NCBI RefSeq assembly: GCF_036057275.1
Contig: NZ_CP107945.1
Coordinates: 4,030,001-4,094,000 of the forward strand
Source: Streptomyces sp. NBC_00390
Lineage (GTDB): Bacteria; Actinomycetota; Actinomycetes; Streptomycetales; Streptomycetaceae
Direction of reading: 5' to 3'
DNA length: 64,000 bases
Made by a program: the position numbers and the translations under genes. How positions within the stretch are numbered: the stretch's first letter is position 1; each line of letters begins with the position of its first letter. Below the pieces are notes generated by a model that saw only the letters and a program-made list of their open reading frames with translations, had not been told where the DNA came from and did not search any database. Of the stretch, positions 1 to 7,826 are shown in pieces.

Positions 1-54
1 GACCGGACCTTCCTGCCTCTCGGCGGGCCATGTCCCGCGCGAGGCGGGAGCCGC

Positions 55-783
55 TCAGACCCTCTCGTGCACCGCGTCCGGGACCACCGGAGCGCACTCA
101 CGGACCCTGACGCGCCACAGCCACCTGATGTCCCGCCCGAAGGACCAGACGAGCAGCGCCAGTGCCACCAGGACCGCCGTGTGGGCGGCCAGGAGCGGCA
201 GGACGCCTGCGGCGGCGACGAGCAGGACGATCCCCTGCATCGCGGCCACCGTCTTACGGGCCATGCTCGGCGGCAGCGGCCCGTTCAGCCACGGAAGTGC
301 CCGGGCGGCCGCGACGAAGACGTAGCGCATGACGCCGATCAACAGCACCCATGCGCCCAGCGACATGGCGACGTAGACGCTGAGCACCAGGATGAGGAAG
401 GCGTCGACCTCCATGTCGAAGCGCGCCCCCAAAGGGGACTCCGTCCCTGTGCGCCGCGCGACCTGGCCGTCGACCGCGTCCAGCGCCAGCGCCACCGCGG
501 TGAGGACGACCAGCACCGCGACCGGCGGGGGGCTCGCGAAGGAGTCCGCGACCAGCGCGGTCACCCCTCCGACGAGCATCGTCCGGGCCAGGGTGACACC
601 GTTGGCCGGTCCGAACGGCCTGTGCCACGACCGGCGCAGGGCTCGCGTGAGCAGGGCCCAGGTGCCGACCGTGAAGGCCAGACCCGTCAGCCATCCCGCG
701 GGCCCCAGTCCGATCACCGCGCCGAGAAGGCCCAGCAGGACCGACTGCACGGCCGCACCGGCGGCCGCCGCCGGGCACAGCAC
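55..783 (-). CDS. CDP-alcohol phosphatidyltransferase family protein
   Basis: Integral membrane enzyme of the family that moves a phosphoalcohol from a CDP-linked donor to an alcohol acceptor. The signature D-x2-DG-x2-AR-x8-G-x3-D-x3-D is complete (D102, D105, G106, A109, R110, G119, D123, D127). Hydrophobic segments surround it over about 242 residues, the usual size. I chose the GTG at 783 because no in-frame ATG lies near and the sequence upstream is not protein-like; the frame stays open further upstream only because of base composition. It is divergent from the MDR dehydrogenase at 928 and flanks the GTP-derived cluster. Phosphatidylglycerophosphate or phosphatidylinositol-phosphate type donors are possible; the substrate cannot be read from sequence. 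A role in attaching a phosphodiester head group to the cluster product is inference only. Confidence 0.85.
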   Translation of the reverse strand: MLCPAAAAGAAVQSVLLGLLGAVIGLGPAGWLTGLAFTVGTWALLTRALRRSWHRPFGPANGVTLARTMLVGGVTALVADSFASPPPVAVLVVLTAVALALDAVDGQVARRTGTESPLGARFDMEVDAFLILVLSVYVAMSLGAWVLLIGVMRYVFVAAARALPWLNGPLPPSMARKTVAAMQGIVLLVAAAGVLPLLAAHTAVLVALALLVWSFGRDIRWLWRVRVRECAPVVPDAVHERV

Positions 784-927
784 CCTTGTGTCATATGTGT
801 GGCTCAGAGCCAACGCGCACCACCCTCCGGCTGTGTGACAGAGTCGATGAGTGCCGCGTACCGTGTGCGCCGCCTCATGATTACCAGAACGGAATCCGTT
901 ACCCGAGCGTTCAGCAGGAGGACGTCG

Positions 928-1926
928 ATGGAGCGCGCCGCACGCGCCTTCTGGCTCCGCTCCCCCGGCCAGGGCGAGATACGGGATGTCTCCCTGCCCG
1001 AGCCGGGCGGCGACGACGTCGTGGTGCGCACGCTGTGTTCCGGGGTGAGCCGTGGCACGGAGAGCCTCGTCTTCCGCGGCGGCGTGCCCCGAAGCCAGCA
1101 CACCGCGATGCGGGCGCCGTTCCAGGACGGCGAGTTCCCCGGGCCGGTCAAGTACGGCTACCTCAATGTCGGCCTCGTCGAGGAAGGGCCGCACCACCTC
1201 GTCGGACGCACGGTCTTCTGCCTCTATCCGCACCAGAGCCGGTACGTCGTCCCGGCGAGTGCCGTGACCCTCGTACCGGACACCGTGCCCGCCGGGCGGG
1301 CGGTGCTGGCCGGGACCGTGGAGACCGCGGTGAACGCCCTGTGGGACGCCGCGCCGATGGTCGGCGACCGGATCGCCGTCGTGGGAGCCGGCATGATCGG
1401 CTGCTCCGTGGCCGCTCTTGCCGCCCGGTATCCCGGCGTCCGCGTCCAGCTGATCGATTCCGACCCTGCCCGAGCCGCCGTGGCCGAGGCGCTGGGCGTC
1501 GACTTCGCCCTCCCCGAGGACGCACTGGGCGCCTGCGACCTCGCCGTCCACGCCAGCGCCACCGAGGCCGGACTGGCTCGCTCACTGGAGCTCCTCGCCC
1601 CGGAGGGAACGGTGCTGGAGCTGAGCTGGTACGGCGACCGCCGGATCAGCGTGCCGCTGGGGGAGGCCTTCCACTCCGGCCGGCTGGTCCTGCGCGGCAG
1701 CCAGGTCGGTCGGGTGTCCGAGGCACGGCGCTCCCGCCGGACCTTCGCCGACCGGCTCGCGCTCTCGCTCGAACTGCTCGCCGACCCCGCCTTCGACGCA
1801 CTTGTCACGGGAGAGTGCGCGTTCGAGGAGTTGCCGTCGGTCATGTCCCGGATCGCCGCCGGCGAACTTCCCGGGCTCTGCCACCGCGTCGTGTACGACA
1901 CGGCCGCACCACCGGCTTCGGCCTGA
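928..1926 (+). CDS. MDR-family (zinc alcohol dehydrogenase-like) oxidoreductase
   Basis: Medium-chain dehydrogenase/reductase of 332 residues, cytoplasmic and probably NAD(P)-dependent. Residues 33-60 match the N-terminal GroES-like domain (LCSGVSRGTES), and residues 151-158 are the Rossmann loop VVGAGMIG. The usual GHE zinc segment is not visible: the matching area reads FPGPVKYGY. This resembles the BchC/threonine-dehydrogenase-like branch rather than classical alcohol dehydrogenases. The start ATG at 928 has a CAGGAGG site six bases upstream. It is followed after 116 bases by the tunnel-fold gene and three overlapping genes, all on the same strand, so it probably takes part in the same pathway as an oxidation or reduction step. 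Substrate unknown. Confidence 0.85.
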   Translation: MERAARAFWLRSPGQGEIRDVSLPEPGGDDVVVRTLCSGVSRGTESLVFRGGVPRSQHTAMRAPFQDGEFPGPVKYGYLNVGLVEEGPHHLVGRTVFCLYPHQSRYVVPASAVTLVPDTVPAGRAVLAGTVETAVNALWDAAPMVGDRIAVVGAGMIGCSVAALAARYPGVRVQLIDSDPARAAVAEALGVDFALPEDALGACDLAVHASATEAGLARSLELLAPEGTVLELSWYGDRRISVPLGEAFHSGRLVLRGSQVGRVSEARRSRRTFADRLALSLELLADPAFDALVTGECAFEELPSVMSRIAAGELPGLCHRVVYDTAAPPASA

Positions 1927-2042
1927 ATCTCCGGTCCGGATCTCCGAACGACCTGGGCGTTTGAACACGCAGTACGCTCCGGCCGTACTGAAAGGCAGGG
2001 GCCGTCAGCGGCCGCATGCTTCCGACCGGGAGGTCACAGCCG

Positions 2043-2441
2043 TTGTTCAGCGTCACCGTCCGCGAGCACCTCATGATCGCTCACAGCTTCCGCGGAGAGG
2101 TCTTCGGACCCGCACAGCGTCTGCACGGAGCGACGTTCCTTGTGGACGCCACCTTCCGCCGTCCCGAGTTGGACGCCGACAACATCGTCGTCGACATCGG
2201 CCTGGCCACCAGTGAACTGGGTTCGGTGGTGGGTGAGTTCAACTACCGCAATCTCGACGACGAGGCCCAGTTCGAGGGCATCAACACCTCAACGGAGTTC
2301 CTGGCCAAGGTGATCGCCGACCGGCTGGCCGACCGGGTGCAGGCCGGCGCGCTGGGCGAGGGCGCCCGCGGCCTGACCGGCATCACGGTCACCCTGCACG
2401 AGTCGCACATCGCGTGGGCGAGTTACGAGCGGTCTCTGTGA
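2043..2441 (+). CDS. 6-pyruvoyltetrahydropterin synthase/QueD-like tunnel-fold protein lacking catalytic residues
   Basis: 132-residue T-fold protein related to PTPS and 6-carboxytetrahydropterin synthase (QueD). Against E. coli QueD, His14 and His28 match two zinc ligands, but the third ligand is Ala30. The catalytic Cys is replaced by Ala24, and the Asp-His pair by Asn67-Tyr68. The pterin-anchoring Glu120 (TLHES) and the TSTE motif at 82-85 remain. The S. coelicolor homologue SCO6650 is known from its crystal structure to lack zinc and the catalytic triad while keeping a pterin-type pocket, and this protein fits that description. I chose TTG 2043 because GGGAGG lies at 2028-2033 and the protein then starts like the family ([15 protein letters not shown]); the ATG at 2016 has no good RBS. 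The stop overlaps the next GTG. Likely a different reaction or a binding role on a GTP-derived ligand. Confidence 0.9.
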   Translation: MFSVTVREHLMIAHSFRGEVFGPAQRLHGATFLVDATFRRPELDADNIVVDIGLATSELGSVVGEFNYRNLDDEAQFEGINTSTEFLAKVIADRLADRVQAGALGEGARGLTGITVTLHESHIAWASYERSL

Positions 2442-3568
2442 ACCACGCAGCCGCCGCCCTCCCCGAGCGCTCCGTGCGGGTCGTGATGCCCGGGGGCGTC
2501 GACGATCCGGCGGCGCCGAGCGGCGGCAACATCTACGACCGCCGGGTGTGCCGGGACCTGCCCCAGGTCGGCTGGCAGGTCCACGAGCACCTCGTCGCCG
2601 GCGCATGGCCGCAGCCCGGGGCCACCGCGCGTGCGGAACTGGCCCGGATCCTGCGGGAGTCGGCGGACGGCACCGTCGTCCTCCTCGACGGAATCGTCGC
2701 CTGCGGCGTCCCCGACGTCATCGTGCCCGAGGCCGAGCGGCTGCGTCTGGCGGTGCTGGTGCATCTGCCGCTGGGCGACGAGACGGGACTCGCCCCGGAG
2801 ACGGCGGCGGCTCTGGACGCCGCGGAGCGCAGGACGCTGCGGGCCGTGGCAGCGGTCGTGGCGACCAGTGACTGGGCGGCCGACCGGCTCGTGGAGCACC
2901 ACGGGCTCGAGGCCGGCCGGGTCCATGTCGCCGCCCCCGGGGCCGACATAGCTCCGTTGGCTGCCGGCACCGCATCCGGCACCGACAGCGCGCCGCGCCT
3001 GCTGTGCGTCGCCTCGGTGACCCCGCGCAAGGGGCAACTCGAGCTGGTGGAGGCCCTCGGAGCCGTCGCCGGTCTGCCGTGGAGCTGCACCTTCGTCGGC
3101 GGACTGGCCCACGACCCCGGCTACGTCGCCCGGCTCAGGAAACTGATCGGTCGGTACGGCCTCGACGAGAGGGTGCACCTCGTCGGCCCCCGGACCGGCG
3201 CCGGGCTGAACGCGAGTTACGCCGCCGCCGACCTTCTGGTGCTCGCCTCCCGTGCCGAGACGTACGGCATGGCCGTGACCGAGGCTCTCGCGCGGGGCGT
3301 TCCCGTACTGGCGACGGCCGTCGGCGGAGTCCCGGAAGCGGTCGGGCACGCGCCCGGCGGCGGCGTGCCGGGCGTCCTCGTGCCGCCGGCGGATCCGGCG
3401 GCACTCACTGCGGCGTTGCGCCACTGGCTCAGCGAGCCCGGCGAGCGCCATCGTTCGAAGGTGGCCGCGCGAGGCCGGCGCACGGCGCTGGCGGGCTGGG
3501 AGACGACCTCGCGAAGCCTTGCCAAGGCGCTTGAGCAGCTCCGGCTGGAGCCTCGGAGGAACATATGA
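2438..3568 (+). CDS. Glycosyltransferase, GT4-like (GT-B fold)
   Basis: 376-residue cytoplasmic glycosyltransferase of the GT-B fold. The N-terminal half starts with a GGNIYD segment, typical of acceptor-side loops. The C-terminal half carries the nucleotide-sugar region: [20 protein letters not shown], then the E-x7-E motif in [12 protein letters not shown], followed by [18 protein letters not shown]. The GTG start overlaps the stop of the tunnel-fold gene in GTGA, and its own stop overlaps the methyltransferase start, so translation is probably coupled. I infer that it glycosylates the product of the cluster. Donor and acceptor are unknown. Confidence 0.87.
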   Translation: MNHAAAALPERSVRVVMPGGVDDPAAPSGGNIYDRRVCRDLPQVGWQVHEHLVAGAWPQPGATARAELARILRESADGTVVLLDGIVACGVPDVIVPEAERLRLAVLVHLPLGDETGLAPETAAALDAAERRTLRAVAAVVATSDWAADRLVEHHGLEAGRVHVAAPGADIAPLAAGTASGTDSAPRLLCVASVTPRKGQLELVEALGAVAGLPWSCTFVGGLAHDPGYVARLRKLIGRYGLDERVHLVGPRTGAGLNASYAAADLLVLASRAETYGMAVTEALARGVPVLATAVGGVPEAVGHAPGGGVPGVLVPPADPAALTAALRHWLSEPGERHRSKVAARGRRTALAGWETTSRSLAKALEQLRLEPRRNI

Positions 3569-4467
3569 ACGGGACCGACCGACCTCGTTACGCGCCGGAG
3601 TGGCTGGCACTGCGGGAGGGCGCCGACGCCGCCGCCCGCGCACCCGAACTCCTCGGCCCGCTGCGGCAGCACCTGGAGAACGCCGAGCGAGGGGCCGCGG
3701 GACTGGTGGTACGCGACCTCGGCTGCGGCACCGGTTCCATGGGGCGCTGGCTCGCCCCCCGGCTGAACGGTCCGCAGCACTGGATCCTGCACGACCACGA
3801 CCCGGAGCTGCTCGAACTGGCCGCCGCGCAGATGCCCCGTACCGCCGCCGACGGCAGCCCCGTCACGGTCACGACGGAACCCGGCGACATCGCGCGCCTG
3901 ACCGCCGAACGCCTCGCCGGCACCTCGCTGGTGACGGCCTCCGCACTGCTGGACCTGCTCACCCGCGACGAACTGGACGCACTCGCCGCGGCCTGCGCCG
4001 GGGCCCGCTGCCCGGCCCTGCTGGCGCTGTCCGTGGTGGGGCGGGTCGACCTCACCCCGGCCGACCCGCTGGACGCCGCGATCACCGACGCGTTCAACGC
4101 CCATCAGCGCCGCGTCGATGACGGCCGCCGGCTCCTCGGGCCCGACGCCGTGGCGGCGGCCTCCGTGGCCTTCGCGCACCACGGTCTGACCGTACGGGCG
4201 CAGCCCAGCCAGTGGCAGCTCGGTCCTGGCTCCCGGCTCCCGGCGGCCTCCGCGCAGCCGGGCGCGGGCTCCGACGGGTCCGCGCTGGCGGCGGAGTGGC
4301 TGCGGGGCTGGGTGAGCGCCGCCTGTGAGCAGCAGCCGGATCTCGCGCCGCGCGCCGACACGTATCTGCAGAGCCGCCTGGCGGCGTGCGAGGCAGGTGA
4401 GTTGCGGGTGGTGGTGCATCACAGCGATGTGCTGGCCGTGCCCAGGCCGGCCGGCGGTACCTCGTGA
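3565..4467 (+). CDS. Class I SAM-dependent methyltransferase
   Basis: 300-residue methyltransferase-fold protein. SAM motif I is clear as VRDLGCGTGSMGRWL (around residues 51-65), followed by an acidic strand end (LHDHDPELLELA) that would hold the SAM ribose. The later part diverges from well-known families, so the methyl acceptor cannot be named. The ATG overlaps the glycosyltransferase stop by 4 bases, with GGAGG just upstream, and the stop overlaps the membrane-protein GTG. Linked translation with both neighbours suggests that methylation is one step in the same pathway. Confidence 0.85.
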   Translation: MNGTDRPRYAPEWLALREGADAAARAPELLGPLRQHLENAERGAAGLVVRDLGCGTGSMGRWLAPRLNGPQHWILHDHDPELLELAAAQMPRTAADGSPVTVTTEPGDIARLTAERLAGTSLVTASALLDLLTRDELDALAAACAGARCPALLALSVVGRVDLTPADPLDAAITDAFNAHQRRVDDGRRLLGPDAVAAASVAFAHHGLTVRAQPSQWQLGPGSRLPAASAQPGAGSDGSALAAEWLRGWVSAACEQQPDLAPRADTYLQSRLAACEAGELRVVVHHSDVLAVPRPAGGTS

Positions 4468-6398
4468 TCCCGCAGGCGCTCCGGGCCCGGCTGGGCATGC
4501 TCGTGGGAGCGGCCGTCCTGGCGGCGATGCTGTGGTGGCAGGGCACCGGCGCCTTCCTCGACGGCCTGCGGGGGATCGACGGCCCCACCCTCCTGGCCGC
4601 TCTGGGCCTCGGCCTGTTCACCACCGTGCTCAGCGCGTGGCGCTGGCGCCTGGTGGCCCGCGGTCTGAGCATCGAGCTGCCGCTGGGCCGGGCCGTCGCC
4701 GACTACTACCGCGCCCTGTTCCTGAACGCCGCGCTGCCCGGCGGCGTCCTCGGCGACGTGCACCGCGCGGTACGGCACGGGCAGAGCTCCGGTGACGTCG
4801 GCCGGGGCGTCCGCGCGGTCGTCCTCGAACGGGTCGCGGGCCAGGTGGTCCTGATCGCGGTCGGCGTGGCGCTCCTGGTCGCGCAGCCTTCCCCGGCCCT
4901 GGCGGAGGCCGGCCGTGCCGCCCGCCACCACGCCACGTCGCCGGGCGCCGTGGCGGTCCTCGCCGTGGTGTGCGCTCTTGCGACGGTCGCCGCAGTCCGG
5001 CGCCGCCGGAAGCCGGACACCTCACACCCCGGGAAGCCGGACACATCGCGCTGGCGCCGCACGGTGCGCGCCACGTTCGCCGAGGCGCGGCTCGGGCTGC
5101 TCGCCCGCGCCAGCTGGCCGGGCGTGCTGCTCTCGTCCCTCGCCGTGCTGGCGGGGTATCTCGGCATGTTCCTGCTCGCCGCCCGGGCCGCCGGATCAAC
5201 GGCGCCTGCCGCCGAGTTGCTGCCTCTGATGGTCCTGGCCCTGCTCGCCATGGCGCTGCCGCTCAACGTCGGCGGCTGGGGGCCCAGGGAAGGAGTCACC
5301 GCCTGGGCCTTCGGAGCCGCGGGAATGGGCGCGGGCCAGGGGCTGACCGTTGCCGTGGTGTACGGACTACTGTCCTTCGCCGCGAGCCTGCCCGGTGTCG
5401 GCGTGCTCGTCGTCCACTGGTTCGCCGGGATCCGGCGTCGGCAGGTCGAGCTCGAAGAGGGTGTCCTCGCCGAGGGCCGCGCGCCGCACCGGCGGCCGCA
5501 GGGCGTCCCGCATCAGCTCAGGACCGGGGAAGCGGAGCCCCGGGACGCCGTCGCCGATCAAAACCGGCGCCACGGTGACGTAGAGCCGGTGCAGCGCGCC
5601 CTCGTGGAGAAAGCGCGACACGGTCACGCCGCCGCCCTCGACGAGTACGCGGCCCAGGCCGCGTCGCGCGAGCTCCCGCACCAGGCGCCCGGGGGTGAAC
5701 GCCGCGCTGTCGGGCAGGGTCAGCACATCGACGCCCTTGAGGTCCGCAGCGGCCTGTTCGCACTCACGGCCGGCGCCCACCACCCACAGGGTCGGGGCAG
5801 CTCCGTCGCTGAACACCTGGCTGTGCAGCGGTACTCGGCCGTGCGGATCGAGGACGACGCGCACCGGGTGGGCACCCGGGCAGGCGCGGACCGTCAGCCG
5901 GGGGTCGTCCGCGACGGCGGTACCGGCCCCGACGACCACCGCGTCGGCGAGCGCGCGCAGCCGGTGCAGATGCTCGCGGTCCTCCTCGCCGGTGACGTAG
6001 TCGGCATCGCCGGTCCGGGTCGCGATGAAACCGTCAAGGCTCTGCCCCAGCTGCGCGAAGGTGAAGCGCGGTCCGGCCAGACACAGCGACAGATAGCGGT
6101 CGGCGAGGACATCCGCCTCGGGCGAAGCGTTTCGCCACCGGCGCCGGCCGTCCGCGCCCGGGAACAGCCCGGCGGCTTCGGCGTCCGCCTCGGTCCGGAT
6201 GCCGAGCAGCAGCTCCCAGGCTCCCGACGCGTCGAGCGTGCCGCCCCGGTGGGCGGCGGTGGGGCCGGTCACAGGGACTCCGCCGGAGTCAGGAGGGAGA
6301 TGTACGCCGCGAAGCATTCGACGAGACCTGCCAGCAATTCCTTACCCTTCTCGGCCGACGCCAGTGACGGACGGCCGACCACACCGGACTCCGTGTAG
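4464..6398 (+). CDS. Polytopic membrane protein, LPG-synthase TM-domain/UPF0104 type; 3' end uncertain
   Basis: Begins at the GTG overlapping the methyltransferase stop. About 325 residues (4464 to about 5450) form a multi-helix membrane protein with the layout of the lysylphosphatidylglycerol-synthase transmembrane domain (UPF0104): an early helix, AWRWRLVARGL, LFLNAALPGGVLGDVHR, ERVAGQVVL, and a later NVGGWGPREGVTAWAFG. These proteins often act on or export lipid-linked molecules. Oddity: the frame has no stop after the last helix (VGVLVVHWFAGIRRR) and runs on to 6396-6398, antisense to the reductase gene at 5367-6272. That tail is not protein-like. The true protein probably ends near 5450, and a single C-to-T change at 5442 (CAG to TAG) would give such an end, so a lost stop or a sequence error is possible. 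Confidence 0.7.
   Translation: MIPQALRARLGMLVGAAVLAAMLWWQGTGAFLDGLRGIDGPTLLAALGLGLFTTVLSAWRWRLVARGLSIELPLGRAVADYYRALFLNAALPGGVLGDVHRAVRHGQSSGDVGRGVRAVVLERVAGQVVLIAVGVALLVAQPSPALAEAGRAARHHATSPGAVAVLAVVCALATVAAVRRRRKPDTSHPGKPDTSRWRRTVRATFAEARLGLLARASWPGVLLSSLAVLAGYLGMFLLAARAAGSTAPAAELLPLMVLALLAMALPLNVGGWGPREGVTAWAFGAAGMGAGQGLTVAVVYGLLSFAASLPGVGVLVVHWFAGIRRRQVELEEGVLAEGRAPHRRPQGVPHQLRTGEAEPRDAVADQNRRHGDVEPVQRALVEKARHGHAAALDEYAAQAASRELPHQAPGGERRAVGQGQHIDALEVRSGLFALTAGAHHPQGRGSSVAEHLAVQRYSAVRIEDDAHRVGTRAGADRQPGVVRDGGTGPDDHRVGERAQPVQMLAVLLAGDVVGIAGPGRDETVKALPQLREGEARSGQTQRQIAVGEDIRLGRSVSPPAPAVRAREQPGGFGVRLGPDAEQQLPGSRRVERAAPVGGGGAGHRDSAGVRREMYAAKHSTRPASNSLPFSADASDGRPTTPDSV
5367..6272 (-). CDS. RibD C-terminal (dihydrofolate-reductase-like) pyrimidine reductase
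   Basis: 301-residue protein. From about residue 71 on it matches the RibD reductase domain (QLGQSLDGFIA, then VVVGAGTAVADDPRLT and VLVEGGGVTVSRF). This domain uses NADPH to reduce the ribosyl side chain of a diaminopyrimidine or aminouracil phosphate. The N-terminal 70 residues do not contain the zinc-binding HAE and PCx8C motifs of the RibD deaminase, so it is a reductase without a deaminase. I start it at GTG 6272, which overlaps the stop of the upstream creatininase-family gene in GTGA. Archaea and fungi reduce before deaminating, and this arrangement would fit that order. The 3' end lies antisense to the end of the membrane-protein gene. Confidence 0.87.
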   Translation of the reverse strand: MTGPTAAHRGGTLDASGAWELLLGIRTEADAEAAGLFPGADGRRRWRNASPEADVLADRYLSLCLAGPRFTFAQLGQSLDGFIATRTGDADYVTGEEDREHLHRLRALADAVVVGAGTAVADDPRLTVRACPGAHPVRVVLDPHGRVPLHSQVFSDGAAPTLWVVGAGRECEQAAADLKGVDVLTLPDSAAFTPGRLVRELARRGLGRVLVEGGGVTVSRFLHEGALHRLYVTVAPVLIGDGVPGLRFPGPELMRDALRPPVRRAALGEDTLFELDLPTPDPGEPVDDEHADTGQARGEGQ

Positions 6399-7021
6399 GC
6401 CCGCAGCCCGAGAGTGAGCATATGTTCCCGGTCATCGGCGAGAAAATCAGAGGTCTCATAACCGGGCCGGACCAATTCAGGATGGTCGTGCAGCAGGATG
6501 GACGTCTCGACCTCGCCCGCGTGCATATCGCTGGCCGACGGCGTACGCACACCGGCCCGTTCCCGCGCCGCATTCCAGTCGGCCGGTCCGGGAAAGAGCG
6601 CCATGCGAGTGCCGGTTCCGGCGGACTCCTGAACCACGTTGCGCAGTACGTAGTTTCCGCCGTGACCGTTGATCAGTACCAGGTTGGTGATACCCGACCG
6701 GCGGAGGGATTCGGCTATGTCCTGCACGACCGAATGGAGGGTCGCGGCGGAAATGCTGACGGTCCCCGGCCAGGCGGCGTGTTCGTGCGAGCAGGAGATG
6801 GTCAGCGGCGGCAGGCAGTGCACCGGGTGGGCGGACGCGACCTCCCGGGCTATGGCGCAGGCTATGACCGTGTCGGTCATCAGCGGGAGAAACGGGCCAT
6901 GTTGCTCGAAACTGCCGATGGGAAGGACGGCGACAGCGGCCTGACGGGCCCTCACATCGTCGGTCGTCGTGTCCAGCGGCAGCAGACCGAGCACCGGCGG
7001 TCGCACATGCGGGCCACTCAT
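6269..7021 (-). CDS. Creatininase-family amidohydrolase, candidate FAPy deformylase (ArfB-like)
   Basis: 250-residue metal-dependent amidohydrolase. The metal-binding pattern is intact: E39 and H41 in SFEQHGPFLPL, D50, NGHGGN with H120, and HAGE with E170. The family includes creatininase and the archaeal formamide hydrolase ArfB, which removes the formyl group from FAPy, the product made by its divergent neighbour's close relative. Start ATG 7021 is preceded by GAAAGGG; the longer open frame upstream is not protein-like. Its stop overlaps the reductase start, so the two form a coupled pair divergent from the GTP cyclohydrolase gene. Family call is strong. The deformylase function is inference from context; mycofactocin-type or creatinine hydrolysis are less likely here. 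Confidence 0.88.
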   Translation of the reverse strand: MSGPHVRPPVLGLLPLDTTTDDVRARQAAVAVLPIGSFEQHGPFLPLMTDTVIACAIAREVASAHPVHCLPPLTISCSHEHAAWPGTVSISAATLHSVVQDIAESLRRSGITNLVLINGHGGNYVLRNVVQESAGTGTRMALFPGPADWNAARERAGVRTPSASDMHAGEVETSILLHDHPELVRPGYETSDFLADDREHMLTLGLRAYTESGVVGRPSLASAEKGKELLAGLVECFAAYISLLTPAESL

Positions 7022-7157
7022 GTTCCCGACCCTTTCTCTCTTCGTTCCACGAGATACGGCCGCCGGGCGGCCAGATCGCCGAAATTGTCGAATATCGCGT
7101 ACCAGCAGGCCGGTTGACCCGCTCGTCGATTTCGAACCCAAACCGAAGGCTACCCGA

Positions 7158-7163
7158 TAGGAT
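7158..7163 (+). promoter_or_regulatory. -10 box TAGGAT of a likely leaderless transcript
   Basis: TAGGAT ends 6 bases before the ATG at 7170, so the expected transcription start falls on the start codon. No convincing Shine-Dalgarno site precedes the ATG. A -35 box is not obvious. The 148-base gap to the divergent creatininase gene must hold promoters for both directions. Confidence 0.5.
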
Positions 7164-7169
7164 CTTGCC

Positions 7170-7826
7170 ATGATAGAACCCGATGACGCATACCGCGACA
7201 ATGTTCGTGCTGCGGGCGTCCAGCGCGTGGCACATGTCCGGCTTTCCACCGAGCACGGTGTTTTTCTCGCGGTCGGCTATCTGGACCGCGTTCGCGGGGA
7301 CGAGCAAATAGCGTTGGTATACGGGGACATCGAGGGAGAAGGAGCCCTTACGCGCGTTCATTCGGAGTGCCTGACCGGAGACGCCTTCGGGTCCAGGCAC
7401 TGTGAATGCGGGGACCAGCTGTCCGCGTCCTTGCGTGCCATCGTCGACGAGGGACGCGGCGTCCTGCTCTACCTCAAGGGTCACGAGGGGCGGGGAATCG
7501 GCCTGTTGGCGAAACTTCAGGCGATGCAGCTGCAGGCGGAAGGGATGGACACCGTCGAGGCCAACCTCGCACTCGGACTCCCGGCCGACGCCCGCGACTT
7601 CCGGGTGGCGGCGGACATGCTCCACGACCTCGGTGTGCGCTCCGTACGGCTGTTGTCGAACAACCCGCGCAAGCGTGAGTCCCTCCTCCAGCACGGCATC
7701 AAGGTGAGCGAGCAGGTTCCGCTGCTGACGCAGCCGCGCGAGGAGAACATCTTCTATCTGCAGACCAAGCGGGAGCGGTTCGGCCACCTCCTTCCCCACC
7801 TGGACCGCATGGCCGACAGGTCCTGA
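7170..7826 (+). CDS. GTP cyclohydrolase II homologue (RibA family), predicted FAPy-forming
   Basis: 218 residues, matching the GTP cyclohydrolase II domain alone, with no RibB fusion. The zinc ligands C67, C78 and C80 are present (HSECLTGDAFGSRHCECG). GTP-binding and catalytic segments are seen at EGRGIGLL (106-113), MDTVEANLALG and NNPRKRESL. The key residue that is Tyr in true RibA (RAYALQ in E. coli) is Met119 here (QAMQLQ). In S. coelicolor SCO6655 the equivalent Met120 makes the enzyme stop at 2-amino-5-formylamino-6-ribosylaminopyrimidinone 5'-phosphate (FAPy); changing it to Tyr restores the riboflavin intermediate. I therefore predict FAPy formation. It is divergent from the creatininase/reductase pair. 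It is probably not the housekeeping riboflavin gene. Confidence 0.93.
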   Translation: MIEPDDAYRDNVRAAGVQRVAHVRLSTEHGVFLAVGYLDRVRGDEQIALVYGDIEGEGALTRVHSECLTGDAFGSRHCECGDQLSASLRAIVDEGRGVLLYLKGHEGRGIGLLAKLQAMQLQAEGMDTVEANLALGLPADARDFRVAADMLHDLGVRSVRLLSNNPRKRESLLQHGIKVSEQVPLLTQPREENIFYLQTKRERFGHLLPHLDRMADRS

